Source of the DNA: Hydra vulgaris
Lineage: Eukaryota; Cnidaria; Hydrozoa; Anthoathecata; Hydridae
Direction of reading: 5' to 3'
DNA length: 64,000 bases
NCBI RefSeq assembly: GCF_038396675.1
Contig: NC_088931.1
Coordinates: forward strand, 74,309,501-74,373,500
Shown: in pieces, positions 10,887-26,756 of the stretch
How positions within the stretch are numbered: the stretch's first letter is position 1
Layout of the letters: the number at the start of each line of letters is the position of its first letter
Made by a program: the position numbers and the translations under genes
Notes under the pieces: model-generated
Seen by the model: the letters and a program-made list of their open reading frames with translations, nothing else
Databases searched by the model: none
Told to the model about the DNA's origin: nothing

Positions 10887-11520
10887 GTATGCAGAAAGGG
10901 GTTAGAGTTGTATTTACATTTTTTTTAGTTAATTCTTTAGAACATATAAGTGAGGTTTCAATTGTTGGTTGCGACAAAAACAGTTGCTGTGAATTGTTTT
11001 GTTTTTGAAGCAAAGATAAAATATATGTTTGTTGTTCAGGTGACATATTAATTCTAGCCAAATCACCATTGTTATTAATTTCCATTTTGCTTTTATACCT
11101 TTTTATAATTCAAAAACAAATTAGTTGTAAAGTAAAAATTATAAAAGTCTAGTTATACTATTCCTAAAATAATTATTACTTTATTTACCAGTTTACTATA
11201 TCTAATTTAGCATTAATATTTCATAATATAATCATAAAGTAGCAAAATTGTTAATCCAAGTATACTTGTTTTTTTTTCAAAGTTTCTTTAAAACAAAATA
11301 TTGTTTCTTGTATCATGTGATAGCTTTCTTGTTTTTTATTGGATAATACTATAGGAGCAAATAACTTTCCGCTCAAAAGCTCAACGTTGTTGAGCTTTTA
11401 TTTCCTTCAACTTTTATTATAATTCTCCGCCAACTTTTTTCAATATTACAGTGTGCGCATGCGTGAAGTCGCTTTTCGCGCGGAAGGTTTAAAAAAAAGC
11501 TGAATGGAGAATAGCCTTTA

Positions 11521-12299
11521 CTCTTTAAACCTTTTTTTCTGACGCAGAAAATATTGATAAAAATGCCATAACACATACTTGTACTCGTTCATTTCGGATC
11601 AAAACATGATTCTTAAATTCCATTTTGTTTCGGCCGTTAATTTTTCTATTTCGTACGGTATCTTCATTGGCATCACGACTTTTTTCCTTGCTATCTCTTG
11701 AACCAGGCCTTTTCCTCACAATCTCCGTAACATCAATCAACCCTCGTAAAAATAAATACTGCTCATCTTTTGTATCAAACTGGCTGCAGAAGTTTAAAAT
11801 GCATCGTCGAGTTTTTTTTTGCAAATATATTCAAAACCCTTTCTTGAACAACTGAAAAATATCACTAAGTTGTAATTTTATTTTATAAAAAAAAATTATA
11901 GGTGGCCTAGTCTACAAAACAAAATAGAGTTTAAGTCAAAACACAATAAGTGATTGTAGACTATCCTTAAAATTTCATTCTATTGTCTTTGGCCTACAAA
12001 TATTTACAACCTAAAAAAGCAACTAACAACCTAGGTCTATAGGCCAACTATATATTTGGCTTAGAACTATTATTGAATTAAGAATTATTGTGTATTATGT
12101 TTTACCTGCATGGATCTCCGATAGACTTTGCATCAGCTTTTTGTCCTCTGTGGTTTTTATATGCCACACCAGTAAGCCTAGATTTCTTAATCTTTACAAA
12201 CACAGTTAAAAACTTATTTTTTTTTGCGTTTTTATAGCAATTTTTTTTTTTTTTGCAAAAAAACCACCTATTTTCAGCTAAGGGGGTACCGCTGCCCAA
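11521..12299 (-). pseudogene. DUF7869-like transposon protein, N-terminal part
   Basis: Two exons of the outer element's gene. The upstream exon ends GVAYKNHRGQKADAKSIGD...C with a donor CATGCAG|GTAAAA at about 12106. The next begins at 11851 after TTTTTCAG, reads SCSRKGFEYICKKK and is then frameshifted at an A-run near 11815. The continuing frame has LNFCSQFDTKDEQYLFLRGL and RNERVQVCVMAFLSIF. It stops at the TTA target duplication of the Harbinger element, and its continuation is found beyond 4662. The order (DAK-x-IG-x-x-C, ILNxFxxx, VCVMAFLxIF) fits the N-terminal half of DUF7869 transposon proteins as I remember them. The true start codon was not identified. Confidence 0.55.
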
Positions 12300-12398
12300 A
12301 TCTTTTTCTTAGAATAGGCCTTTATATATACAGTTCTATAAATTGTTTTATTTGAGTTCTATAAATTGTTTGATTTAAAAAATGATTCTTTTGTCTTA

Positions 12399-12551
12399 AA
12401 ATACATCACTTTTAATTACTTTTGATTTTCGTCCAACATTTTCGTGTTGCCTGAAAGTTAAAATCGTTAATTTAATTACAAATTATTCGTTTTTTAAAAA
12501 AACCGCAAAAAAGTAAATTTATTTAACCAGAATGTTTTTAAAAACATTCTG
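12399..12551. repeat. Right terminal inverted repeat of outer element
   Basis: Inverted partner of 1235-1387. It ends in a perfect 24-base palindrome (12528-12551) of CAGAATGTTTTT and its complement. Confidence 0.65.
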
Positions 12552-12925
12552 ACCCGCCTTAAAAAAACTTAAGGGACCCTAGCGAAAATGTCTGCGCCGA
12601 ATATTAAGGGCTAGCCCTAAACGACCAAAAAAAACCACGCGCTACTACTCAAAAAATGAGTAGTAAAGCGTGATTTTTAAATAAATTGGCGTTTATTTTT
12701 TAAATAAATTAATAAAAACACTACAATTTTATATAGTTAAATTATTATAATTCTATAAAATTTGATATTTTTAAGGTTTATTTATAAGCGTTCAAGCTTT
12801 TTTTTATAGATTTTATAGTTTCATATTAATATTATTATTTATTGAAAGCATTACAACTTATAATAAAAGTGTCCTCAAAACAATTTATTTAAAACACCAT
12901 ACTAATATTTGAGGTTGATAGTTGT
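12552..12925. other. Non-coding AT-rich stretch
   Basis: No gene seen. It contains a short inverted pair CTACTACTCA...TGAGTAGTA (about 12642-12664) and otherwise AT-rich sequence just 3' of the DUF4806-like gene's stop codon, so it would include that gene's 3' untranslated region. Confidence 0.5.
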
Positions 12926-17552
<4,627 letters not shown>

Positions 17553-17633
17553 CTGTTATGATAACCACAATGAAAATACATAATACTTCTGCCACTTATT
17601 TTACAAATTACTAATTATAAATATTACAAATGC

Positions 17634-17869
17634 TCGGAGTATTGCTACATCGACTATCTTATAGCCTGTCTCGCAACCAAGTGCTCCTCGCAACAGAGTG
17701 TTGCTACATCGACTATTTTATAGTCTGACTCGCAAGGGAGTGTTGCTACATCGACTGAGGGTTAGGTTGTGGCAGGCAGTCTATCAAGTAATAAAAAAAA
17801 ATTCTGGTCATTTTAATTTTTACTTTTTGTCAACAAAATACGGAAAAGTTTTTTGACAACATCTTAGGG

Positions 17870-17877
<8 letters not shown>
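17634..17877 (+). mobile_element. Minisatellite-bearing non-autonomous repeat, copy B
   Basis: Reverse-orientation copy of the element at 825-1148. It has three units of the 42-bp repeat (one lengthened by about 17 bp), the same GGCAGGCAGTCTATCAAGTAAT border sequence, and the same far border AACATCTTAGGGGTT. A (TA)n array begins exactly at its end. Confidence 0.7.
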
Positions 17878-17916
<39 letters not shown>

Positions 17917-17932
17917 TATGTATATATATGTT

Positions 17933-18023
<91 letters not shown>

Positions 18024-18134
18024 GTATATATATGTTTATATATATATATATATATATATATATGTTTATATATATATATATATATACATATAGATAAATA
18101 TACATATATACAAATATTAAATATATATATATAA
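17873..18134. repeat. (TA)n microsatellite
   Basis: About 260 bp of TA with GTTTATA and TACATA interruptions. It abuts the minisatellite-bearing element and the LINE 3' region. Confidence 0.95.
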
Positions 18135-19404
18135 CAATAATATTAATAATAATTAGAGATTAAAGTGCCATTATTTAAAACAATCACAATAGTGATGAAG
18201 TAATTTAGAAGCAATAAAACAAGTTGGCTATGAGTTTGAAAAAGCGTTTATAAAAATTTCATGTTTTAGTCTTTTTTTAAATGTTTCTAAAGAGGTTGAG
18301 TTTCGCGTGTTCATAGATAAACCATTCCAAATTCGAGGTGCAGTCATACAAAAAGAATTTGAGCCCAGAGAAGTTTTGTGTTGACGACGTGTAAGTTGAC
18401 AACTGTCTAATGATCTAGTATTTTGTTTTGAATTTCTGACTTCTAAGAGTTAAAGTAAATATTAAGGAGATTTAGATAATAAATTTTTATATGTGATAAC
18501 TGATATCTTATAGATTATTCTTTGATTTATTGGTAACCAATGAAGAGATTTCAGCAATATTTCTGAATATAAATGAATAGGAGAATGGAAATCGATTAGA
18601 GATAAACTATTCGTTGGAGTTTTTTAATATTTTTTGATAAGGACCAGATAAAAAAACTGTTACAACAGTCAAGCATTGACGAATGTGGCGAAGTGCACGA
18701 ATATGGTAATTGCAGGATTTAATAGTGTTGTTTATGTACTTGTCTATAGAGGGCGATGAATCTAGGGTGACACCAAGGATTTTTACTGAATTTATCGTAG
18801 TTAGTGTTGTTCCAGAAAAAACAATTTTTGAATCATTTTTATGCTTGCTAGTTTGTTTTCTAGATCCAAATAAAACAGCCTCTGTTTTATTTGGGTTGAG
18901 CAGAAGTTTATTTTCTAGAAACCACTTTGTTACTGCATCAACACATTATTTTGATTAATGCTATCTATGCCTGGGTTGATGACAGTATAAAGTTGAGTAT
19001 CATTATCATATTGATGATGATTGGTACCGAGTTTAGCTATAATACGATATATAGGTGAAAGAAACATGGAAAATAGAAATAAGCCTAATACACTACTCTG
19101 TGGTAATCCTGTTGAACTTGCTACTAGTCTAGATTTTATTGATCCAATAGAAACAAAAGATTTTCGAGAGTGCAAGTATGATGTCAGCCATTTTAGTGCA
19201 ATATCTGTGACCCAAAATTCATCTTTAATACGGCAAATCAACAGGCTGTGATCAATTGTATCAAATACTAAAGATATGTCCAGAGATAGAGAATAGTTTT
19301 TAAAGCATCATCAATGTTTAGCAGGATGTCATTGCATATCTTTAATAGTGCTGTTTCAGTTGAGTGATTTGATCTAAAATCAGATTGTAAAGGATTGAAG
19401 TTAA

Positions 19405-22213
19405 CCCATATGTGGCTAGCGTCAGTTTAAACTGACAGTCACATTATCCGATTTAATTTGCAAAATAACAAACATTCTTTGCATTTTTCGTAATAATTAC
19501 GTCATGTGTGAATGTATGATGCTGATAATAAAGTAAACTGCATTAACTTATTTTAATTTTTGCTCAGTTGACACACTTTAGTAGCGTTGATTAATATTTT
19601 TCGAACATGAGTGTTTCGTCAAGAAAAAGGTATGCATATATGTTTTGTTTTTAGTTGAAATATAGATTAAATATATTGTTAAATATCGTTTTAACATTTG
19701 AATATTCGGTATAGTCAACAAAGCTAGTCTTCTTAAATTTTTATGCGATTTCTGTGCGTCAGTTTAAACTGACACTAGCCGCAGGAGGGTACAGTTCTTC
19801 AAACAGTTTATTCACCTCGGAATAGAAGGCATTTTCATCAGTTTGTAGACACTGTATGACTCCTTGTAAATATATTAGCCTTATCTAATACAAAATAATT
19901 AAACTGCAGCAGTCTGGTATTTATGTAAGTTACTGTGACCCACCTTATTTCCCTTCTGAGTTCTTATATTTGAAGGTTGAGAGTTGTTTATTGTTAATTT
20001 TTATTATTATTTTACTGCTATTTTATAATGACATAATTTGTGGGAATGCTTTGACGTCATTTCAACATCAGAGCAAATAAATAAGTAATAACTAATTTCA
20101 TATATTTTGCAGGCACCGGCTTCATGAGGTGCTACAATTGCTAGAAGATACAGACGATGAATGTCTTCAGAACGCCGAAATATAAATTGTTTCTCCAATA
20201 ACCTCTGGTGCAGACACTGACGAAGATTCTGGTGATGAGAATGAGGTGTGTGGAGATCCAAACAGTCTCCATCGTAATCAACTTCTGGCGGAAGCGACGA
20301 TGAAACTACGAAGACCCAATGGAACTGATGTTATTGGAATGGATGAGTCGGACGGTGTTGAAGAGACTGCAGAGGAGGACAATGCAGAAAATAATACACA
20401 GGACACTGCAGATAATATAGTGGAACAGGGTCCGCAGCACAAGAGAACAAAGAAACAAGTTCCATATAAGCCGTCATGGGTCAAAAGCGACTTCAAGGAG
20501 GCCGTCAGAAAGGAAAAGTTTCTATGGACCATACCCCCACCTAAAGAAGAAAACCATCTGTCACCAGTGTCATTATTTGAGTTGTTCATGACACCAGAAA
20601 TAATGAACAGAATATGCAACGAAAGCAAAGAATACGCTGCTCAAAAAGGCCATGACAATTTTGATCTGGACATTACATCACTCAAGCTTTTCCTATCGAT
20701 TCTTCTAATAAGCGGCTATGCTCCTCTGCCTCGTCGCCCTATGTATTGGGAAACTGCGGGGGATGTACACAATTCCATGGTGTCGACCGCTATGTCACGC
20801 AATAAATTCAGTTCCATAATGAGTAATATACATTTTGCCAATAACAACGAACTTGATATGACTGACAGGTTTGCCAAAGTCCGCCCTCTTATCCAGTCCA
20901 TCAATGCTGCTTGCCTGGCAAACTTTCAGCCTGAACAAATCATCAGCATCGACGAAAGTATGATCCCTTATTATGGAAAACACGGTGCAAAGCAATACAT
21001 CCATGGCAAACCCATCAAGTTCGGGTACAAGATGTATGTGGCAGCAACTCGTATGGGATATGTAATCAATTTCTACCCATATCAAGGTGCCGGCACGACA
21101 GATAAAGATCTGGGCCTCGGTGGATCGGTGGTGGTCAATCTCACAAAAGATTTACCAAAACGTGACGGTAATTTCTTTCACATTGTGTTTGACAACCTCT
21201 TTACCAGCGCTTACTGTTGCGCTTACTAGCGGATAGAGGAATGGCCGCCACGGGCACTCTCCGTTCTAACCGAACTGAAGGTGCGCCACCGAAAAACATC
21301 AGAGCAATGGACAAGCTGCCTCGTGGCTTGCATGACGTTGCCCAGGATCAAAAGGCTAATGTATGCTTGGTACGCTGGCATGACAGTAAGGTTGTTACAG
21401 TCGCATCAACTTACGCTGGTGTCGCACCACTTCGCAAAGCTAAGAGATATTCATCAGCACAGAAGAAGCGCATAGACGTTGATGAGCCTTCAGTAATACA
21501 ACTGTACAATTATGGGATGGGCGGTGTGGACCGCCTAGACCAAAATCTAGCTTGCTATATGATTCAGCACCGATCAAAGAAATGGTATTGGCCAATATTT
21601 AGATTTTGTGTTGATTTGGCCGTTCAGAACGCCTTCCAGCTGTACCGTATGCAGGAGAAAATACCTGGCGCCCCGGAGCATGATCTGCTGTCATTTCGAC
21701 ATCAGATTGCACAAACCTATGTGCAGACACTATCAATGAAGAAGAATTCAGTGCCGTATCCGCCACCTCGTGTAGCAGTCGATCGACGAGTACTTACTGA
21801 AGTACGCACAGATGCTACAGATCACTGGATTGCTCAGGGTACACAGCGTCGATGTGTGGCACTCGGCTGCAAAGGCACATCAGTCTTCTACTGTGAGAAG
21901 TGCATTGTGGGACTGCATCCTGGTTGCTTTAAGGCATTCCACTGCAAATAACTGATGCCTGTTTTTGCCAATGAAATATAGTCTTTGCAACTTAACATTA
22001 TTGTGACATTACAGTAACTATGTGCTATTTAAAAATTCATGATTAGTAACAGTTATAAAATGTTACTGTGAGTTATGCTGCATCAGTTAACATTGCCATG
22101 TGATTCCTGGTTTCAGAGTTTGACTATTCTTCTTGTCATATCCAAATGTGACACGTGAGAAAACCTGTACCCTCCTGCAGCTAGCGTCAGTTTAAACTGA
22201 CACCTATATTCAC
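19405..22213 (+). mobile_element. piggyBac-like element 2
   Basis: TTAA at 19401-19404 and 22214-22217 flanks the element, and LINE coding sequence resumes on both sides, so both ends are well supported. It starts with CCCATATG. The 16-base palindrome GTCAGTTTAAACTGAC occurs near the left end (19421-19436), again at 19758-19773 and near the right end (22186-22201). The second and third copies are followed by a matching block (CTAGC/GCAGGAGGGTAC) in inverted orientation, extending the inverted repeat to about 36 bp. Confidence 0.88.
19607..21951 (+). pseudogene. piggyBac-like transposase 2, two lesions
   Basis: A short first exon (19607-19629, MSVSSRK) splices at AAAAAG|GTATGC to 20113 after TTTTGCAG. 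Exon 2 continues HRLHEVLQLLEDTDDECLQ, meets an in-frame TAA at 20183-20185, then an acidic region and the catalytic domain: IISIDESMIPYYGKHG (first Asp), HIVFDNLFTS (second Asp), then a one-base frameshift near 21210. Beyond it come LLADRGMAATGT, YNYGMGGVDRLDQNLACY (third Asp), HRSKKWYWPIF and a C-terminal Cys-rich zinc domain (CVALGCKGTSVFYCEKC then HPGCFKAFHC). Apart from the single stop and single frameshift it is complete, so transposition in the recent past is likely. It is noticeably richer in G and C than its surroundings. Confidence 0.93.
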
Positions 22214-22867
22214 TTAAGTATATAAAAAATTAAGAAACAGTTGATGAATATTGTTCATTTGGACCTAAATCACACCAAATAAAGACAAGAAACACATTTT
22301 AAAAATCATGGGTTTATATGGGTTAATAGATGAAGTTACGTATGGAAGAAGACGAGATAATGCAAGATTTTCAAGAATTTTGGAAATTCTATTGAGATTT
22401 GATATTGAGCGTAGATTTGATAAATCAAATTCTGCTAGTCCTAATTTTTTGGGAATTGGTGTTATTCGAGTAACTTTATATGAGGCTGGGAAAATTCCAG
22501 ATTTGAATAAGAGGTCAGCAAGGTGAGCTATAATTGGACTAAAAAGTTCTAAACAAGATTTAACGTTGGAATAGTATCAAGTGGCGATGTCTTAGTTTTG
22601 AGAGCTTTGATTATTTTTGACACATCTGTAAGTGTGACTGTACCAAATGTTGTAAAAATATTTACCGAGGGATGTAACTCTGAGATGAATTTAGATTTTT
22701 TTTTGCAAGCCTTTCCTGAATAGTATTTTTTGTACTTTTAAGTTTGTGTATGAAATATTGACTTATTATATTGCATTTTGCTTCTGGTATTGTGTTTTTA
22801 GTTTTAAAACTATTTGAATGTAATAATTTCTTGGCAATATTCCATGTTTCTTTCTGATTACCATATG

Positions 22868-23509
<642 letters not shown>

Positions 23510-23811
23510 ATGCATGCTTACTGCATTTGCTTAGCGCAATATTTGGCGTCCCAAAATTCTCATTATTGATTTATTTTTTAAAAAACTAAATTTTTTTAAA
23601 TTACTGCAATAATATTAATTACTGCACAACTATTTAAAAGATATTTAATGGCTTTTTTATTATTACTATAGGGGAATACTTATTTTTTTAGCAATAATTA
23701 AATTTAATACTTCATTTTTTTTTAATGTTTAATAATAACAAATTTCTTTCTTTTCTCGATATTTGAATAAATAAATAAAAGTATGTTAAATTTTTAAAAT
23801 GACTATTTCTT

Positions 23812-23935
23812 AAATTTCTAATTGCGGCTTTGCAACTTCTAATTGCGGCTTTGCAATTTCTAATTGCGATTTTGCAATTTCTAATTGCAACTTCTAATTG
23901 CGGCTTTGCAATTTCTAATTGCGGCTTTGTTATAA
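23812..23935. repeat. 21-bp minisatellite
   Basis: Five to six tandem units of TTTCTAATTGCGGCTTTGCAA with minor variants, one shortened unit in the middle. The minus strand is open through it as a short AIRNCK-type repeat, which I treat as an artefact. Confidence 0.9.
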
Positions 23936-23939
23936 ATGA

Positions 23940-24770
23940 CAAACAAATAAAAAAATTACTTTTATTTAATAACTTTTATTTATCAAAAGTTTATTAGTTT
24001 ATTATTTTATTACTAAAATTACATCGCTGTATATTACAAAGTTATTGCTGTGATTAAACTTTTGTTACAAAAAAAAAAGTTTAACTTATGTTTTGTGCAA
24101 ATTTTTGATGCAGCCGTTTATTTAAATTTAATTTTAAGTAAAATAAAAAAATGTTTAAGAAGGAAAACCAATAAAACGATTTGGATAAGAATAAGCTGAC
24201 TTTGTTTTTTAAGAGCAATAATATTTAAATTTGAACAATGTTTAGTTATATTTTTAAATGGAATTCAGAGTTACGTTAAACCCAAGCATTAACTTTAATT
24301 TTAATAAATATATTTCTTAAATCAATATTAAATAATATATTTTTAAAATCTATGTTAAATTTTATGTTTCTTTATCAGAATAAAGTTATATAAGTTTATT
24401 AAAGAAAATTAAATCATTTTTAAAGTAATTTTTTGAAGTTTTAAATTAAATCATATATTTTTATCAGAATGAAATTATGTCAAATATATGAAATTATGTC
24501 AATATGAAATATGAAATTATGTCAAATTATGTCAACATGAAATATGAATTTATGTCAAAAATCAATCAGTACAATAAAATAAAAACAAAATAAGAATTAT
24601 TATTTAATTTTATTTGAGTATTTTCTATTTACTATTTATGACCACAATCTGAGCTCAAACCATTGTAATTGGATTTATTAAGTAAAAAATTTTGACATGA
24701 AGAATATCAAAATTATTACTTAATAAAACAAAAAAAACATTATTGACCTTACAAGTGATGATGACAACAG
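23940..24770. other. AT-rich stretch with short tandem motif
   Basis: No gene seen. At about 24470-24555 the motif GAAATTATGTCAA is repeated about five times with ATATGAAAT spacers. Confidence 0.6.
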
Positions 24771-25860
24771 ATACAATCCTACTTGTTCATGTAGTGAAGA
24801 TGGTGGTGAAAAAGTAGTTTCGTTTAGGAATTTACTAGTAAAATGGTCAAGATGACATAACAAAATACATAGTTCATTTTCAGACTTACATAAGATACTA
24901 TTATTTCAGACTTAATAAAGATACTATCATTAAGATTTACCTTAATAGCTAGAACATTATTCAAAAATAAAAGCTTTTCTAGTATCATAATTATAAAAGA
25001 CATGTATGGACAAGATGCAAAGTACGTTTATCTTAGAATAAAAAGCAAATTAGTGAGTTTACTCGAAATTACATGCAGTGGTAACCGGATACATGATGTT
25101 CATTTAGTACTATTGGCTTGCCTTTATATAAGAGTTCTGCAAAACAGTTTTGGCCCTTGCTTTGTTCTGTTCAACAAGGAAAAAGTTTATACAAGCTATT
25201 TATAATATCATTTTATTGTTGAAAGAGTAAACCAAAAAGTGGTAAAAAAATTTTTAACAGATTTTGTTACTGAACTTAGCTCTTTGAGAAAATATGGAAT
25301 ATTTGTAAATGGCAATCACTTTAACATACATGGTAAAGCTTATGTGTGTGATGCACTCTTGGAATGGTAACCACTTTAACATACATGCTAAAGCTTATGT
25401 GTGTGATGCACTAGTATGTGCATTTATAAAAGGTATCAAAGGACACAATGCTTATTACGGGTGTTTAAGATGCATTCAAAAAGGAGAACGTTTTGACAAC
25501 AGGACAGTACTTCTTGAGTAAATTCAATCAGGAGATAAGACGCTTCATTTGCGTGTTATAAACAGGAAGAATTCCATAAACCTGAGGTTGTTCCACTATT
25601 ATTAAAATTAAATACTGGTCACGTTTCGCAATTTCCGCTAAAGTATCTTGTCTATCTTAGAGCCACTAGCAGATGATTACTGCATTGGCTACGAAGTAAT
25701 CGATTGAAAATAAATATGCGAATTGCTGATTTAATATCAAATGAAATAAAAACCCTTGCTCTAAATGTCACTGCTAAATTTTCACGCGAAACACGATCAT
25801 TAAAAGAAATTTATTGATGGAAGGCAACTGAATTTTGGTTGCTTTGGTGCTATATGTCCT
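24770..25860 (+). pseudogene. Transposase-like relic, uncharacterised family
   Basis: Plus-strand coding remains in several frames. A Cys- and Asp-rich start (about 24765-24850, with TCSCSEDGGEKVVSFRNLLV) is followed by a degraded region around 25080-25160 (ILQNSFGPCFVLF-like), then FVTELSSLRKYGIFVNGNHF, AYVCDALVCAFIKGIKGHNAYYGCLRC and IQKGERFDNRTV (25260-25520). The run CDA-x-x-CAFIK-x-IKGH-x-x-YYGC-x-x-C is, from memory, typical of a widespread family of transposon proteins in cnidarians and insects. A 55-bp tandem duplication (25308-25362, 25363-25417) shifts the frame inside the conserved block. Beyond 25520 the similarity fades. Inactive. Confidence 0.55.
25308..25417 (+). repeat. 55-bp tandem duplication
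   Basis: Two adjacent copies starting AATGGCAATCACTTTAACAT and AATGGTAACCACTTTAACAT differ at a few bases. 55 is not a multiple of three, so the duplication breaks the transposase-like frame. Confidence 0.88.
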
Positions 25861-26580
25861 GTATGGACATTTTATGCTATACGTCCTGCATATATGTGTT
25901 ATATGCCTTCTAGTTTTGCGAAGTAATCTTAAAGATAAATTATTCAATCACTTTATACTTTTTCATGTAGCAGTCACCATTTTAACTAGTCTTGCTACTT
26001 ATTTGACATATTGACTATGCAGAAAAGCTCATTAATAAGTTAAGATTTATTTATTATTTGTTCAATGTCTTGTATTGAATGAGTTATAAGTACAGGGTTA
26101 AATCACTTCTTGTGATTTTAAGCACCTTTAGTAAAACTATGTAAAAGTAATTCATACAAATTTTATCAGAGTAAATATTTCAGCTTTTTTATTTCCTCTT
26201 TAGATTGCATAATGCATCTGACTTTTTATTATAGAGTTTTTAAAATAAAAAAGTTAGTTGTTAAATGTTCATTTTTTAACTAATTAAAATTTAACTATAC
26301 TTTTAATTTAACAATCAAGTTATGAAATACTTATATACAAAACATCTTTATATAGAGGTGAAATTATTAAATGGCCAATAATAAAGTATTTGCTGTGTCA
26401 AATGGGTACTTGTAGAGTTTTTAGAGGGGTAGGTGCTATGGAGATTATATGCTCGTCTTGGCTAATAAACAACTATATTACTTACTGACAAGCAATCTTT
26501 AGTCATTGTCAAGAATAATGAAAGCAGCACAAGATAATGTAACACCAAGCAGGAGCTGGAAGCAGCTGAAAATCCGTAAT
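25861..26580. other. No gene recognised
   Basis: AT-rich sequence between the transposase-like relic and the pogo-type MITE. A short repeat of CTATAYGTCCTG occurs near 25850-25890. Nothing else stands out. Confidence 0.5.
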
Positions 26581-26583
26581 CTA

Positions 26584-26756
26584 CAATAGAATCTCTCTAA
26601 TTCAAATTTTATGGGGAAAAATAAAAGTTCGAATTAGAGAAATTTTTGAATTAAAAAAAGTTGATTTTTCTTAAACGCATTTTAAGATAACTGAGCATTT
26701 AATGGAGTTATGGAGGTTTTTGAATTAAGGAGATTCGAATTAGAGAGATTGTACTG
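26584..26756. mobile_element. pogo/Tigger-type MITE
   Basis: A 173-bp non-coding element with inverted ends CAATAGAATCTCTCTAATTC at the left and GAATTAGAGAGATTGTACTG at the right, flanked by TA on both sides (26582-26583, 26757-26758). Its ends resemble those of pogo/Tigger elements as I recall them. Internal copies of TTCGAATTAGAGA suggest further subterminal repeats. Confidence 0.8.

Larger units (their letters stand above)
6273..11085 (-). pseudogene. MADF/BESS partner protein of Harbinger, split
   Basis: A DNA-binding accessory protein, encoded opposite to the transposase. The probable start is at 11085, just inside the right end, after a TATAAAA-like stretch; this first exon has NMSPEQQTYILSLLQKQN. 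The gene is interrupted by the piggyBac-like insertion, resumes about 8640 with EEFIEYVKKYS and KRKNDWEMINESLG (MADF first half), and splices from about 8440 (ACAG|GTTAAT) to about 8218 (TTATAG|TTGAATCC), continuing in frame as KKLWKGLRENFKR and TCKYFKQLQFL (MADF second half). It is then frameshifted and cut by the Tc1-like insertion. The C-terminal fragment (6524-6273) ends with YCRSLCSRLKELPKKK and a following hydrophobic helix, a good BESS motif. Clearly inactive. Confidence 0.75.
4663..11517 (+). mobile_element. PIF/Harbinger element with nested insertions
   Basis: Inverted ends AGGCTGTTCTCCATTCAG (4663-4680) and CTGAATGGAGAATAGCCT (11500-11517) match at 17 of 18 positions and are followed by further GC-rich subterminal similarity (CGCG and GCGGAA motifs). 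They are flanked by TTA at 4660-4662 and 11518-11520, matching the TWA target preference of PIF/Harbinger. Inside are a DDE transposase on plus (4812-6230) and a MADF/BESS protein on minus (11085 to 6273), the expected two-gene layout. Tc1-like (6588-7980) and piggyBac-like (about 8722-10886) insertions have lengthened it to 6.9 kb. It interrupts the DUF7869-like gene of the outer element. Confidence 0.92.
1235..12551 (-). mobile_element. Outer DNA transposon, DUF7869-type, 153-bp TIRs
   Basis: The sequence at 1235-1387 is matched in inverted orientation by 12399-12551 over about 153 bp, including the GTCCAACA...TGTTGGAC hairpin, the TTTTTTTAAAAAACGA block and AAAGTAATTAAAAGTGA. Between them, fragments of one minus-strand protein (12299 down to about 3090) resemble the DUF7869 transposon proteins of cnidarians and arthropods. 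The element has grown to 11.3 kb through nested insertions (mariner 1801-2940, Harbinger 4663-11517). The outermost bases form a palindrome, CAGAATGTTTTT/AAAAACATTCTG. I could not fix a target duplication, so the exact ends are uncertain. Confidence 0.6.
18140..22860 (-). pseudogene. CR1-like LINE relic, split by piggyBac
   Basis: Minus-strand reverse-transcriptase remains. The 5' part (22860-22218) has [20 protein letters not shown] and a degraded region before the RT core. After the piggyBac insertion, the reading resumes directly at 19400 with FNPLQSDFRSNHSTETALLK (RT motif), FDTIDHSLL, LKWLTSYLHSRKSFVSIG, a changed GxPQGSxLGP-like motif (GLPQSSVLGLFLFS) and HHQYDNDTQLYT, where the usual YADD catalytic box has become YDND. 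The C-terminal tail (about 18350-18240) shows TAPRIWNGLSMNTRNS and TFKKRLKHEIF. Many stops; dead. The continuity of FNPLQS across the insertion confirms where the piggyBac landed. Confidence 0.82.

Noticed and set aside
23712-23942. Minus-strand frame with AIRNCK repeats
   Set aside because: Translation of the 21-bp minisatellite; no start context or conserved domain.
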